Shown here: positions 35,704 to 43,849 of the stretch, piece after piece
Layout: every line of letters starts with the position of its first letter
How positions within the stretch are numbered: position 1 is the first letter of the stretch
Source of the DNA: Pedobacter paludis
GTDB taxonomy: Bacteria; Bacteroidota; Bacteroidia; Sphingobacteriales; Sphingobacteriaceae
Length of the DNA: 64,000 nt
NCBI RefSeq assembly: GCF_003173575.1
Contig: NZ_QGNY01000002.1
Coordinates: forward strand, 620,001 to 684,000
Reading direction: 5' to 3'
Notes under the pieces: generated by a model
Seen by the model: only the letters and a program-made list of their open reading frames with translations
Database searches by the model: none
Told to the model about the DNA's origin: nothing
Program-made: the position numbers and the translations under genes

Positions 35704-37029
35704 ATGAAAAAAATTCTGGCTTTCTGTTTCATCTGCCTATTAAAATTTAATTTGTCCGCTCAAACCTATACTCCATCGCAATCAAATCTCGAAAATCGTA
35801 AATGGTTTTCTGATGCCCGCTTCGGTTTATTTATACATTGGGGGCCATTTAGCATTCCCGGTAGTGGAGAATGGGTTATGAATGAGCGAAAAGTAAATGT
35901 TGAAAACTATAGCCGATTAGAAAAATTCTTTAACCCGACTGATTTTAATGCAGCCCAATGGGTAAGCACAGCCAAAAACGCGGGTATGAAATACATAACC
36001 CTGATTACAAGGCATCACGATGGTTTTAGCATGTGGGATACCAAATATTCGGATTTTAACATTATGAATACACCCTACAAAAAGGATATAGTGAAAATGA
36101 TGGCCGATGAATGTCACAAACAAGGTATTAAACTCTACTTATATTACTCTTTGCTAGATTGGAGACGCGAAGATTATCCTCATGAGACGGGAAAAACGGG
36201 GCAATCTAGCGGTCGGAAAGGTCATGGCAATTATGCCAGCTACCTTGCTTTTATGAAAAACCAGTTAACCGAATTATTAACTAATTACGGCGAAATTGGT
36301 GGAATATGGTTCGATGGGCACTGGGATCAAACTGCACCTGAGGGCGCTGCCGACAGGTCTTCTCGAATCGATTGGAAATACGACGAAATTTATGGCCTTA
36401 TTCATAAACTACAACCGCAATGCATGATTGGCAATAACCATCATCTTTCTCCTTTTTCGGGAGAAGATTTTCAAATGTTTGAACAAGATCTTCCTGGCGA
36501 AAATAAATCTGGTTTAAGTTTTCAGGAGGCGAGTGCAAAAGTACCTTTAGAGGCTTGCGTAACAATGAATGGATCTTGGGGCTTTAACTTAACCGATAAC
36601 AATTATAAAAGTAATGCCGAGCTTATCCACACACTTGTTAAGGCTAGTAGTTTGGGCGCTAATTTGTTGCTAAACATCGGTCCAATGCCAAATGGCGAAA
36701 TTCAGCCAGAATTTTTAACCCGCTTAAGTTCCATGGGCGATTGGTTAAAGGTTTATGGGGAAAGTATTTATGGCACCGAGGCAGGCTATCAAAAACCACA
36801 AGACTGGGGCTGTATTACCAAAAAAGGAAGCAAGATTTTTATTCATGTATTTGAAGCTAAGCCGATGATTACATTGAAAGACTTTCCGTTTAAAAAACTG
36901 AAAAAAGCTTACTATTTAAGAGACAATAGCGGTGTAAAAGCAACCCTAAAAAATGGCATACTTAATATTCCTGTTGCGGGAAATATTAATCCTAATGATG
37001 AAGTTATTGTGCTTGAAACGGCAAATTAG
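35704..37029 (+). CDS. GH29 alpha-L-fucosidase
   Basis: This 441-residue enzyme has a signal peptide (residues 1-19, ending NLSAQ). The GH29 motifs are very clear: WFSDARFGLFIHWGPFSIPG, EWVMNERKV, TRHHDGFSMWDTKYSDFNI, HKQGIKLYLYYSLLDW, and the nucleophile Asp204 in GGIWFDGHWD. NGSWGFNLTDNNYKS and NLLLNIGPMPNGEI close the barrel. It has no added binding domain, unlike the fucosidase upstream at 34073. Two different GH29 enzymes side by side suggest that fucose in more than one linkage is met, as in complex N-glycans. The GH89 gene begins five bases after its stop, indicating translational coupling. Confidence 0.95.
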   Translation: MKKILAFCFICLLKFNLSAQTYTPSQSNLENRKWFSDARFGLFIHWGPFSIPGSGEWVMNERKVNVENYSRLEKFFNPTDFNAAQWVSTAKNAGMKYITLITRHHDGFSMWDTKYSDFNIMNTPYKKDIVKMMADECHKQGIKLYLYYSLLDWRREDYPHETGKTGQSSGRKGHGNYASYLAFMKNQLTELLTNYGEIGGIWFDGHWDQTAPEGAADRSSRIDWKYDEIYGLIHKLQPQCMIGNNHHLSPFSGEDFQMFEQDLPGENKSGLSFQEASAKVPLEACVTMNGSWGFNLTDNNYKSNAELIHTLVKASSLGANLLLNIGPMPNGEIQPEFLTRLSSMGDWLKVYGESIYGTEAGYQKPQDWGCITKKGSKIFIHVFEAKPMITLKDFPFKKLKKAYYLRDNSGVKATLKNGILNIPVAGNINPNDEVIVLETAN

Positions 37030-37034
37030 ATGAA

Positions 37035-39176
37035 ATGAAAGCAATACAAGATACATTTCTAATATTATTTTTTCTGTTTGTAAGCTTCAACTTGCAGGCA
37101 AATGATTACGAGGCTGTGCAACAATTGGCGCAACGAAGAGTGCCTTGGTTAGCCTCAAAACTGCAGTTTATGGCTATCAATAAAATAAGCAATAATGATG
37201 TATTTGAGTTGCAGTCCATCAATGGAAAAATCCGAATAGGAGCATCAAGTCCATCTGCTGCGGCCATGGGCTTGAACTGGTATCTAAAATATTATTGCTA
37301 TAGAAGCATGTCTCATTTGGGCGATAATCTTTCTGCAGTTTTAACTTTGCCAATCATAAAAAATAAAGTTAAAATTGAAGCTGTTGTGCCTTTGCGATAC
37401 GCTTTAAACTATTGTACCATCAATTACACCATGAGTTTTTACACCTGGAAAGATTGGGAACGGGAGCTGGACTGGATGGCTTTAAACGGCGTAAATATTG
37501 CATTGGCACCGGTTGGAGCTGAAGAAGTTTGGCAAAATACGTTGAAACGGATGGGTTACAGCGAAAAGGAAACATTCAGTTTTATTCCAGGCCCAGCTTT
37601 TACAGCCTGGTGGTTAATGGGCAATCTGGAGGGTTGGGGCGGGCCAATCAATCAAAACTTCATTTACCAACAAACGGTACTGCAAAAGAAGATTTTGAAA
37701 AGAATGAAAGCTTTTGGTATAGAGCCAGTTTTGCAAGGTTTTTATGGGATAGTGCCTACCTCTCTTAAAAACAAAGTGAAAGTTGATGTAGTAGATCAGG
37801 GTAAATGGGCAGGTGGTTTCCAGCGGCCTGATTTCTTGCAAACTACAGATACCACTTTTGCTAAAATGGCAGGCATTTACTATGAAGAAACAAAAAAATT
37901 ATTTGGTGATGACATCCATTATTTCGGAGGAGACCCCTTTCATGAGGGTGGCAAAATAGAAGGGATAAATATTTCTAAATCTGCGTCAGATATCCAAAAT
38001 CTGATGCGAGAATATTATCCAAACAGCATCTGGGTTTTACAAGGTTGGCAAGGAAATCCCGATAAAAGATTATTGGATGGGATTGATAAATCTAAAACGC
38101 TGGTAATTGATTTATTTGGAGAAAACAGTGCGAGCTGGGAAACAACAAAAGGTTATGATGGAACTGATTTTGTAATGGGTAATGTGAGCAACTTTGGAGA
38201 GCGCACTGGTATTTATGGCCGTATGCAACGCATTGCGAATGAATTTGACCGAGCAAGAATAGGTTATTATAAAACCTTAGTTAAAGGCGTGGGCATTTTA
38301 CCCGAAGGGATTAACAATAATCCATTGGTTTACGATTTGACATTAGAACTGGCCTGGAGAAAAAAGAAAATTGATGTTAAAGATTGGATTAAAGGTTATG
38401 TAAAATATCGCTACGGCAGTAACGATGCAAATTTGCAAAAAGCCTGGCAACTCTTGTTAAAATCGGCTTATAGTGATACAAAAGGTTTTCAACAAGGTGC
38501 GCCAGGGAATATTTTTTGTGCCCGTCCATCATTAAACATAAAGAAAATCAGCTGTTGCGACCATCTTGAAAAAAACTATAACCATGAATTCTTCGCGCAT
38601 GCAGTAAGAATTTTTGTATCAGCTGATGCTGGGTTTGCAAAAAATACTACTTATCAAACTGATAAAATTGATTTTGTACGTCAGTTACTTAGCAATAAAG
38701 CCGATATCGTTTATCGGGACTTGGTTAAATCTATTGAGCAAAAGGTAGGCATTAAAAAGCAAGGCGATAGATTTATCAATTTGTTGTTGATGCAGGATAA
38801 ATTGTTAAGCAGCAATAATTTTTTTAAGGTGAATACCTGGTTAGAAAATGCGTTTAAATTTGGCAAAACACCTAAAGATAGAGCCATTGCTTTACGAAAT
38901 GCAAAGATCCAAATTAGTTATTGGGGAACCAATACCAATCCTAAAACCGACTTAAGCGAGTATGCTTACAAGGAATGGAACGGCATCCTTTCTTCCTTAT
39001 ATCTAGCCAGATGGCGTAAATTTATTGATGATGCTATACATCAAAGAAGCATTGTCGACGACCCTGCTTATTACGAAATGGAAAAAGCCTGGGCCGAAAA
39101 ACCTGATTTGTACAACACCAAACCAATAACCGCTACTGAACAAAACTCACTTGTTAAGAGAATCTTGGCTTTGTGA
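37035..39176 (+). CDS. GH89 alpha-N-acetylglucosaminidase (NAGLU family)
   Basis: This 713-residue enzyme has a signal peptide (about 1-23). It follows the NAGLU layout: an N-terminal small domain (about 24-115), then the catalytic barrel with YTWKDWERELDWMALNGVN, GPAFTAWWLMGNLEGWGGP and KRMKAFGIEPVLQGFYGIVP, and an all-helical C-terminal region (about 450-700). The two family glutamates are visible: Glu304 in DPFHEGG and Glu424 in LPEGINNNPLVYDL. Their spacing of 120 is close to that of known GH89 enzymes. The family removes terminal alpha-linked GlcNAc. Alpha-GlcNAc is unusual on N-glycans, so this may widen the substrate range of the locus (mucin-like or other glycoproteins) or act on an uncharacterised cap. 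Confidence 0.92.
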   Translation: MKAIQDTFLILFFLFVSFNLQANDYEAVQQLAQRRVPWLASKLQFMAINKISNNDVFELQSINGKIRIGASSPSAAAMGLNWYLKYYCYRSMSHLGDNLSAVLTLPIIKNKVKIEAVVPLRYALNYCTINYTMSFYTWKDWERELDWMALNGVNIALAPVGAEEVWQNTLKRMGYSEKETFSFIPGPAFTAWWLMGNLEGWGGPINQNFIYQQTVLQKKILKRMKAFGIEPVLQGFYGIVPTSLKNKVKVDVVDQGKWAGGFQRPDFLQTTDTTFAKMAGIYYEETKKLFGDDIHYFGGDPFHEGGKIEGINISKSASDIQNLMREYYPNSIWVLQGWQGNPDKRLLDGIDKSKTLVIDLFGENSASWETTKGYDGTDFVMGNVSNFGERTGIYGRMQRIANEFDRARIGYYKTLVKGVGILPEGINNNPLVYDLTLELAWRKKKIDVKDWIKGYVKYRYGSNDANLQKAWQLLLKSAYSDTKGFQQGAPGNIFCARPSLNIKKISCCDHLEKNYNHEFFAHAVRIFVSADAGFAKNTTYQTDKIDFVRQLLSNKADIVYRDLVKSIEQKVGIKKQGDRFINLLLMQDKLLSSNNFFKVNTWLENAFKFGKTPKDRAIALRNAKIQISYWGTNTNPKTDLSEYAYKEWNGILSSLYLARWRKFIDDAIHQRSIVDDPAYYEMEKAWAEKPDLYNTKPITATEQNSLVKRILAL

Positions 39177-39243
39177 TTGATCCCACACGACTAAGTTAAT
39201 AGATATTGTTAATTTAGTGCGCTTATAAAATAACTCAATAACA

Positions 39244-41847
39244 ATGAGAAAAATTTTCATCTCTCTATTATTAATTCTTAGTTTTTATGCTAATGCACAG
39301 CAACCATACGAATTAAATTCGGGCTGGTTATGCCTTAATATGAAAGAAGTAAATACGGATGGTTTTCGATTATCTAAAACAGATTTTCCATTAAACAATT
39401 GGATGCCTGCTACCATCCCGGGAACGGTGTTAACCACATTGCTTAACAATAAAAAGATTCCTGATCCATTCTACGGAATGAACAATGAAAAAATCCCCGA
39501 CATCTATAAAACTGGCAACGATTACTACACCTATTGGTTTGTAAAGGATTTCGAAGAAAAGGCCCTTGGAAATGAACAGGTTTGGCTTCAATTTCGGGGA
39601 ATAAATTATAAAGCAGAAATTTACCTCAATGGAAAAAAGGTAAATCCAAAAACCTTGGAAGGAATGCATTTAAGGTCGCAATACAACATCACAAAATTGC
39701 TTTCATCAACTGGCAAAAATAGAATAGCGGTAATTGTTTTTCCTCCAGATTTTCCAGGCAATGCGAATGGTGGCCAAGGTGGTGATGGTACAATTGCTAA
39801 AGGTTTAACCACTCAGTATACCGCAGGCTGGGATTGGATTCAGCCCATTCGAGATCGCAACACTGGGATTTGGGATAAGGTTACAATCGAAAAAACCAAA
39901 AATATAAAAATCCAAAATCCACACGTTATAACACTGGTTCCTGGCAAAAGATTGCCTGATGCAAAGCAACAGCCTGCAACAATAAAGGTTTCGGTCGAAG
40001 TAGAAAACCCTACAGGACAGCCGATTTCGGGTATTTTGCAATATGAAATCGCCGGAAAGCTGGTAAAGAAAAATGTGACCCTATCTGCTATTCATTCAGA
40101 AGTTAACCTTCCAGATCTTGCTTTAGAAAATCCAAAACTTTGGTGGCCAAATGGATATGGGAAACAATATTTATATCCGCTAAATATTAAATTCATAAGC
40201 GCTAATCAGGTTTTGGATCAGGAAAATTTAAATGTGGGTATTCGCCAGATCGATAACATCTGGAATGAAGAAACCAAAAGTATGGGCGCTTACGTTAACG
40301 GACAAAAAATTTTTATTAAGGGCGGAAACTGGATTATTTCTGACGCCATGCTTCGTTTTAGTGATGCCCGATACGATGCTGAAGTTCGTTATCATAAAGA
40401 CATGAACCTAAATTTAATTCGGATTTGGGGTGGGGCAATTTTAGAAAGACCCGAATTTTACAATGCCTGCGATAAATATGGCTTACTCGTTTTTCAGGAT
40501 TTTTGGTTCAGTGGCGATTGCAATGGTCGCTGGGTAGATCCAATGAAAAAAGATGATCAATGGACGAGAAGAAATTACCCTGATAACCATCCTTTGGTCT
40601 TAACAGCGATTGAAGATCAGATAAAAATGATCCGAAACCATGCTTCATTAGCTTTTTGGTGTGGCGGAAACGAAATTACACCTCCCGAGGATATTCTTGA
40701 ACCACTTAAAAATGAAATCCTTCCAAGGTTGGATGGCACCAGAATCCTGTTCGATTTTTCTAATAGCGATAAAATGTCTTACAATACAATAGGCGGCAAT
40801 GGCGACGGCCCTTATGGTATTCAAGATCCTAAAAGTTTTTGGTCTACCAGAACTTTTCCCTACAATTCTGAGGTGGGTTCTGTTGGTGTTGGAGATTACG
40901 AATCCTTAGAAAAATTTATTCCGAAGGAGAATTTAATTGCACCACAATTTAAAAGTAAAACCGATTCTGTTTGGGATTACCATAAATACATAGGTTACGA
41001 TGAACATATTAACCCTTATGGGAAAGCCAAAGATGCAAAGGATTTTGCAATGAAAGCTCAGCTTGTAAACTACGATCAATACAGAGCTTTGATGGAAGGT
41101 TTTTCATCGCACATGTGGGAATGGTACACAGGTTCAATCATTTGGAAAACCCAAAACCCTTGGACGGCTTTGCGTGGCCAGATGTATGATTATTATTTAG
41201 ATCCCAATGCTTGTTTATACGGTTTGCGAAAAGGCAGTGAGCCTTTACACATCATGATGAATCCTTTAGATAGCATGGTTACAGTAGTTAATAATGGCTT
41301 TACTGATCGGAACAATTTAATGGTACAAGCCAAGGTTTATGACATGCAGGGCAAAGAATACTTCTATTCTCAGGTTTTTAATGCTATTGGCGCATCGTCT
41401 GTTAGAAGATTTTTTCCGTTAAATGATTTCCTTAAAAAACTGGATAAGAAAGAGGGTGTTTTTGTTTCGCTTAAAATATTAAATGAAAAGCAAAGTGTTT
41501 TGAGCGAGAATATTTATTGGCTTGCCGGAAAAGATGGTGAATATAAAGGACTACAAGAGCTTAAGCCAGCTCCATTAAAAATTACTGCATCTCAAAAAAA
41601 TAAAGGGAAAATTGAGGTTTTGTTGAGTAATGAAATGGGCCATCCAGTCGCGTTTTTTAATCGGATTGCTCTAATTGATAGCAAAACGGGTAAACGAATT
41701 TTGCCTGCTTTTTATGGTGATAATTACATAAGCATTTTGCCTGGGGAAAGCAAGACTGTTTCTGTAGAATATAACGGATCGCAAAGTGATTTAGCCATTG
41801 AAGTATATGGCTGGAACGTAGAACGGAAAAAAGTGATGATTAATTAG
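39244..41847 (+). CDS. GH2 enzyme resembling mannosylglycoprotein endo-beta-mannosidase
   Basis: This 867-residue enzyme has a signal peptide (1-18, ending NAQ). GH2 order is seen: a jelly-roll sugar-binding domain (about 25-200), Ig-like domain (about 210-320), catalytic barrel (about 330-640) and C-terminal beta domains. The acid/base is Glu477 in WCGGNEITPPED and the likely nucleophile Glu543 in NSEVGSVG. The blocks AGWDWIQPIRDRNTGIWD, VWDYHKYIGY, KAQLVNYDQYRALMEGFSS and IIWKTQNPWTALRGQ closely recall the plant endo-beta-mannosidase that hydrolyses the Man-beta-1,4-GlcNAc bond of N-glycans. The same GH2 branch also holds exo-beta-glucosaminidases, the main alternative. It is the last gene of the PUL. 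Confidence 0.85.
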   Translation: MRKIFISLLLILSFYANAQQPYELNSGWLCLNMKEVNTDGFRLSKTDFPLNNWMPATIPGTVLTTLLNNKKIPDPFYGMNNEKIPDIYKTGNDYYTYWFVKDFEEKALGNEQVWLQFRGINYKAEIYLNGKKVNPKTLEGMHLRSQYNITKLLSSTGKNRIAVIVFPPDFPGNANGGQGGDGTIAKGLTTQYTAGWDWIQPIRDRNTGIWDKVTIEKTKNIKIQNPHVITLVPGKRLPDAKQQPATIKVSVEVENPTGQPISGILQYEIAGKLVKKNVTLSAIHSEVNLPDLALENPKLWWPNGYGKQYLYPLNIKFISANQVLDQENLNVGIRQIDNIWNEETKSMGAYVNGQKIFIKGGNWIISDAMLRFSDARYDAEVRYHKDMNLNLIRIWGGAILERPEFYNACDKYGLLVFQDFWFSGDCNGRWVDPMKKDDQWTRRNYPDNHPLVLTAIEDQIKMIRNHASLAFWCGGNEITPPEDILEPLKNEILPRLDGTRILFDFSNSDKMSYNTIGGNGDGPYGIQDPKSFWSTRTFPYNSEVGSVGVGDYESLEKFIPKENLIAPQFKSKTDSVWDYHKYIGYDEHINPYGKAKDAKDFAMKAQLVNYDQYRALMEGFSSHMWEWYTGSIIWKTQNPWTALRGQMYDYYLDPNACLYGLRKGSEPLHIMMNPLDSMVTVVNNGFTDRNNLMVQAKVYDMQGKEYFYSQVFNAIGASSVRRFFPLNDFLKKLDKKEGVFVSLKILNEKQSVLSENIYWLAGKDGEYKGLQELKPAPLKITASQKNKGKIEVLLSNEMGHPVAFFNRIALIDSKTGKRILPAFYGDNYISILPGESKTVSVEYNGSQSDLAIEVYGWNVERKKVMIN

Positions 41848-41854
41848 TTTTAAG

Positions 41855-41983
41855 CTAGTCGGGATTTGCAATCCCGTCTTTGGAGGTAAGGATTTTAATC
41901 CTTTAAGTGGATCCAAATCCACGGTTTTATAGGTCGAGGTTGCAAATCTCGACCAACGAGACTTTTGAGGTTTATAAAACCTC
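41855..41983. repeat. Cluster of five short palindromes (REP-like)
   Basis: Five small hairpins occur in a row after the GH2 gene: gggatt/aatccc at 41861-41875, aaggatt/aatcctt at 41888-41903, gtggat/atccac at 41907-41922, gtcgag/ctcgac at 41933-41953 and gaggttt/aaacctc at 41967-41983. The themes gtcgag..atttg and gtggat..aatccac recur in order at 47046-47106 and 47331-47403. This marks a dispersed noncoding repeat family, of the REP/BIME kind. No REP transposase gene is in the window. Confidence 0.6.
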
Positions 41984-42088
41984 TTTTATCCTTAAGTTTG
42001 ACATGCCCTTCGGAACATCTTGAACAGCGAAGTAAAAACAAAAAAGGCGATACTTTTCGGTATCGCCTTTTTTTATAATGTTCAAATA

Positions 42089-42415
42089 TTAGCTTACACC
42101 ATGCAGTTTCACTTTTAAGCCATCCATGTTGTTGTTTAGTTGCAGTTGGCAAGCCAAACGAGAGTTAGGAAGTAAATCTGGCAAAGTATCTAGCATTGCA
42201 TATTCATCATCCGTCATTTCATTAAGCTTTTCTTCGCCTTCCAAAACATCAACACAACAAGTTGCACAAAGAGCCATTCCGCCACAGGTAGCCAAAATAT
42301 CGTATTCAGATGCTTTTAAAAACTCCATCAAACTTAAGCCCATATCTGTTGGTGCCTCATGAGATGTAACTGAACCATCCGGTTCTTGCATATATATTGT
42401 AATGTTGTTTTCCAT
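42089..42415 (-). CDS. 2Fe-2S ferredoxin (adrenodoxin/Isc type)
   Basis: This 108-residue protein has a 2Fe-2S ferredoxin fold. Cluster ligands are Cys44, Cys50, Cys53 and Cys89, in the arrangement C-x5-C-x2-C (TCGGMALCATC) and RLACQL, which is the vertebrate/ISC-type rather than plant-type spacing. An extra Cys54 adjoins the third ligand. It lacks a signal peptide, so it is cytosolic. The reductase gene 66 bases upstream on the same strand encodes a ferredoxin-NADP reductase-like flavoprotein, so the two probably form an electron-transfer pair, feeding for example Fe-S cluster assembly or a monooxygenase; the acceptor is unknown. Confidence 0.92.
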   Translation of the reverse strand: MENNITIYMQEPDGSVTSHEAPTDMGLSLMEFLKASEYDILATCGGMALCATCCVDVLEGEEKLNEMTDDEYAMLDTLPDLLPNSRLACQLQLNNNMDGLKVKLHGVS

Positions 42416-42481
42416 TTTGCTCGCTTATTAGCGCAAACTTAGATAAAAAGTTTTCTATAAAAAACTATTTTATCGCAAAGC

Positions 42482-43492
42482 TTAAAATTCTGAAACTCCG
42501 TTAACAGTAGTATACTTCATGGTGTATTTAACTCCAGGATTCATATAAGAATAAGCGCTGTGGCTCATTAATGCAGCCTCATGGAATCCACAAAGAATTA
42601 ATTTCAGTTTATTGGTGTATGTATTAATATCTCCAATTGCGTAAATGCCCGGAATGTTGGTCGAATAATCGTCCGTATTCACTTCAATAGCGCTTTTGCT
42701 AATGTTTAAGTTCCAGTCTTCAATAGGCCCCAATTTCGGACTCAAACCAAACAAAGGAATTAAATGGTCTGCATCTACCATAGATTTTTCCATACTTCGG
42801 TTTTGAACGATTTCCACTTTTTCAAGTTTATCGCCACCATGTACCGCGTGAAGATTGCTGTTTAAAACCAGGTTGATTTTTCCGCTTTCGGCCAATGCCA
42901 TTACTTTGGCAACCGAATCTGGAGCACCACGGAAACTTTCACTTCTATGAATCAAAGTTAGTTCGGAACAAACCTCTGCTAAGTAAATTGTCCAGTCTAA
43001 AGCCGAATCACCGCCACCTGCAATTACCATTTTCTGATTGCGGTATTTCTCCGGATCAAGAATCATGTAATTTACGCCTTTTCCATTCTCAAAATTCTCG
43101 AGATTTTCTACAGCAGGTTTACGAGGCTCAAAACAACCTAAACCACCAGCAATAACCACAACTTTAGCTTCGATAATGGTACCCATGTTGGTAGTTAAAA
43201 CGAAATCTGCTTCACCACGCTTTTCTAAGCCTTCAATACGCTCGCCCAACGTAAAGGTTGGATGGAAAGGCTTTGCCTGCTCCATTAAATTATCAATGAG
43301 CTCCTGAGCTAAAACAGAAGGATAACCCGGAATATCGTAAATCGGTTTCTTAGGGTAAATTTCAGAAAGCTGACCACCAACCTGAGGAAGGTAATCAATT
43401 AAATGGCAACGCATTTTTAATAAACCGGCTTCAAAAATGGCAAATAAACCAACCGGACCAGCGCCTATTACGGCTATATCAGTAGAGATCAT
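42482..43492 (-). CDS. Thioredoxin-reductase-like ferredoxin-NADP+ reductase (type 2)
   Basis: This 336-residue FAD/NAD(P) flavoprotein has the FAD-binding motif GAGPVGLFAIFEAG (residues 10-23). It is followed by PQVGGQLSEIYPKKPIYDIPGYP, which is typical of type 2 ferredoxin-NADP reductases (YumC-like), and by a second Rossmann motif AGGGDSALDW (about 158-168). GIYAIGDINTY near the end contacts FAD. No CxxC redox pair is present, which separates it from true thioredoxin reductases. It transfers electrons between NADPH and a ferredoxin, and a ferredoxin gene lies immediately downstream in the same direction. Confidence 0.92.
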   Translation of the reverse strand: MISTDIAVIGAGPVGLFAIFEAGLLKMRCHLIDYLPQVGGQLSEIYPKKPIYDIPGYPSVLAQELIDNLMEQAKPFHPTFTLGERIEGLEKRGEADFVLTTNMGTIIEAKVVVIAGGLGCFEPRKPAVENLENFENGKGVNYMILDPEKYRNQKMVIAGGGDSALDWTIYLAEVCSELTLIHRSESFRGAPDSVAKVMALAESGKINLVLNSNLHAVHGGDKLEKVEIVQNRSMEKSMVDADHLIPLFGLSPKLGPIEDWNLNISKSAIEVNTDDYSTNIPGIYAIGDINTYTNKLKLILCGFHEAALMSHSAYSYMNPGVKYTMKYTTVNGVSEF

Positions 43493-43849
43493 TCAAAAAA
43501 ATTTGACGCAAAGTTACAAAATAAACTATTATCAATCCTTCTATTTAGAAATATTCTAGATAATTCTGTAAGGTTATTAAAATCAGTATTTTATATGCTT
43601 TAGGTTGTTGTAAAACAAAACATAATGATTTTTTGCCTTTAAGCGCAAATTATAATTGGTCTATGGATTTAGTGGGAAATTTTCTAAAGCATATAATTGT
43701 TATATCAGTTAACATCAAGTCTATTACTTTTTCATTCTAGGTGCTAAGATACTTTAGCGTAAGACCATAGATGCAAATACTTATGACAGCACTTTTATTT
43801 GGCCTAGCTGTTATCCGCATAGCGGTACTTTTTGCATGATAAAAAACAT
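43493..43849. other. 357-bp intergenic region with a spaced 12-bp inverted repeat
   Basis: No gene is visible. The only notable structure is ttatatgcttta at 43591-43602 and its perfect reverse complement at 43685-43696, separated by 82 bases. The rest is AT-rich sequence that should include the promoter for the reductase/ferredoxin pair. Confidence 0.4.
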
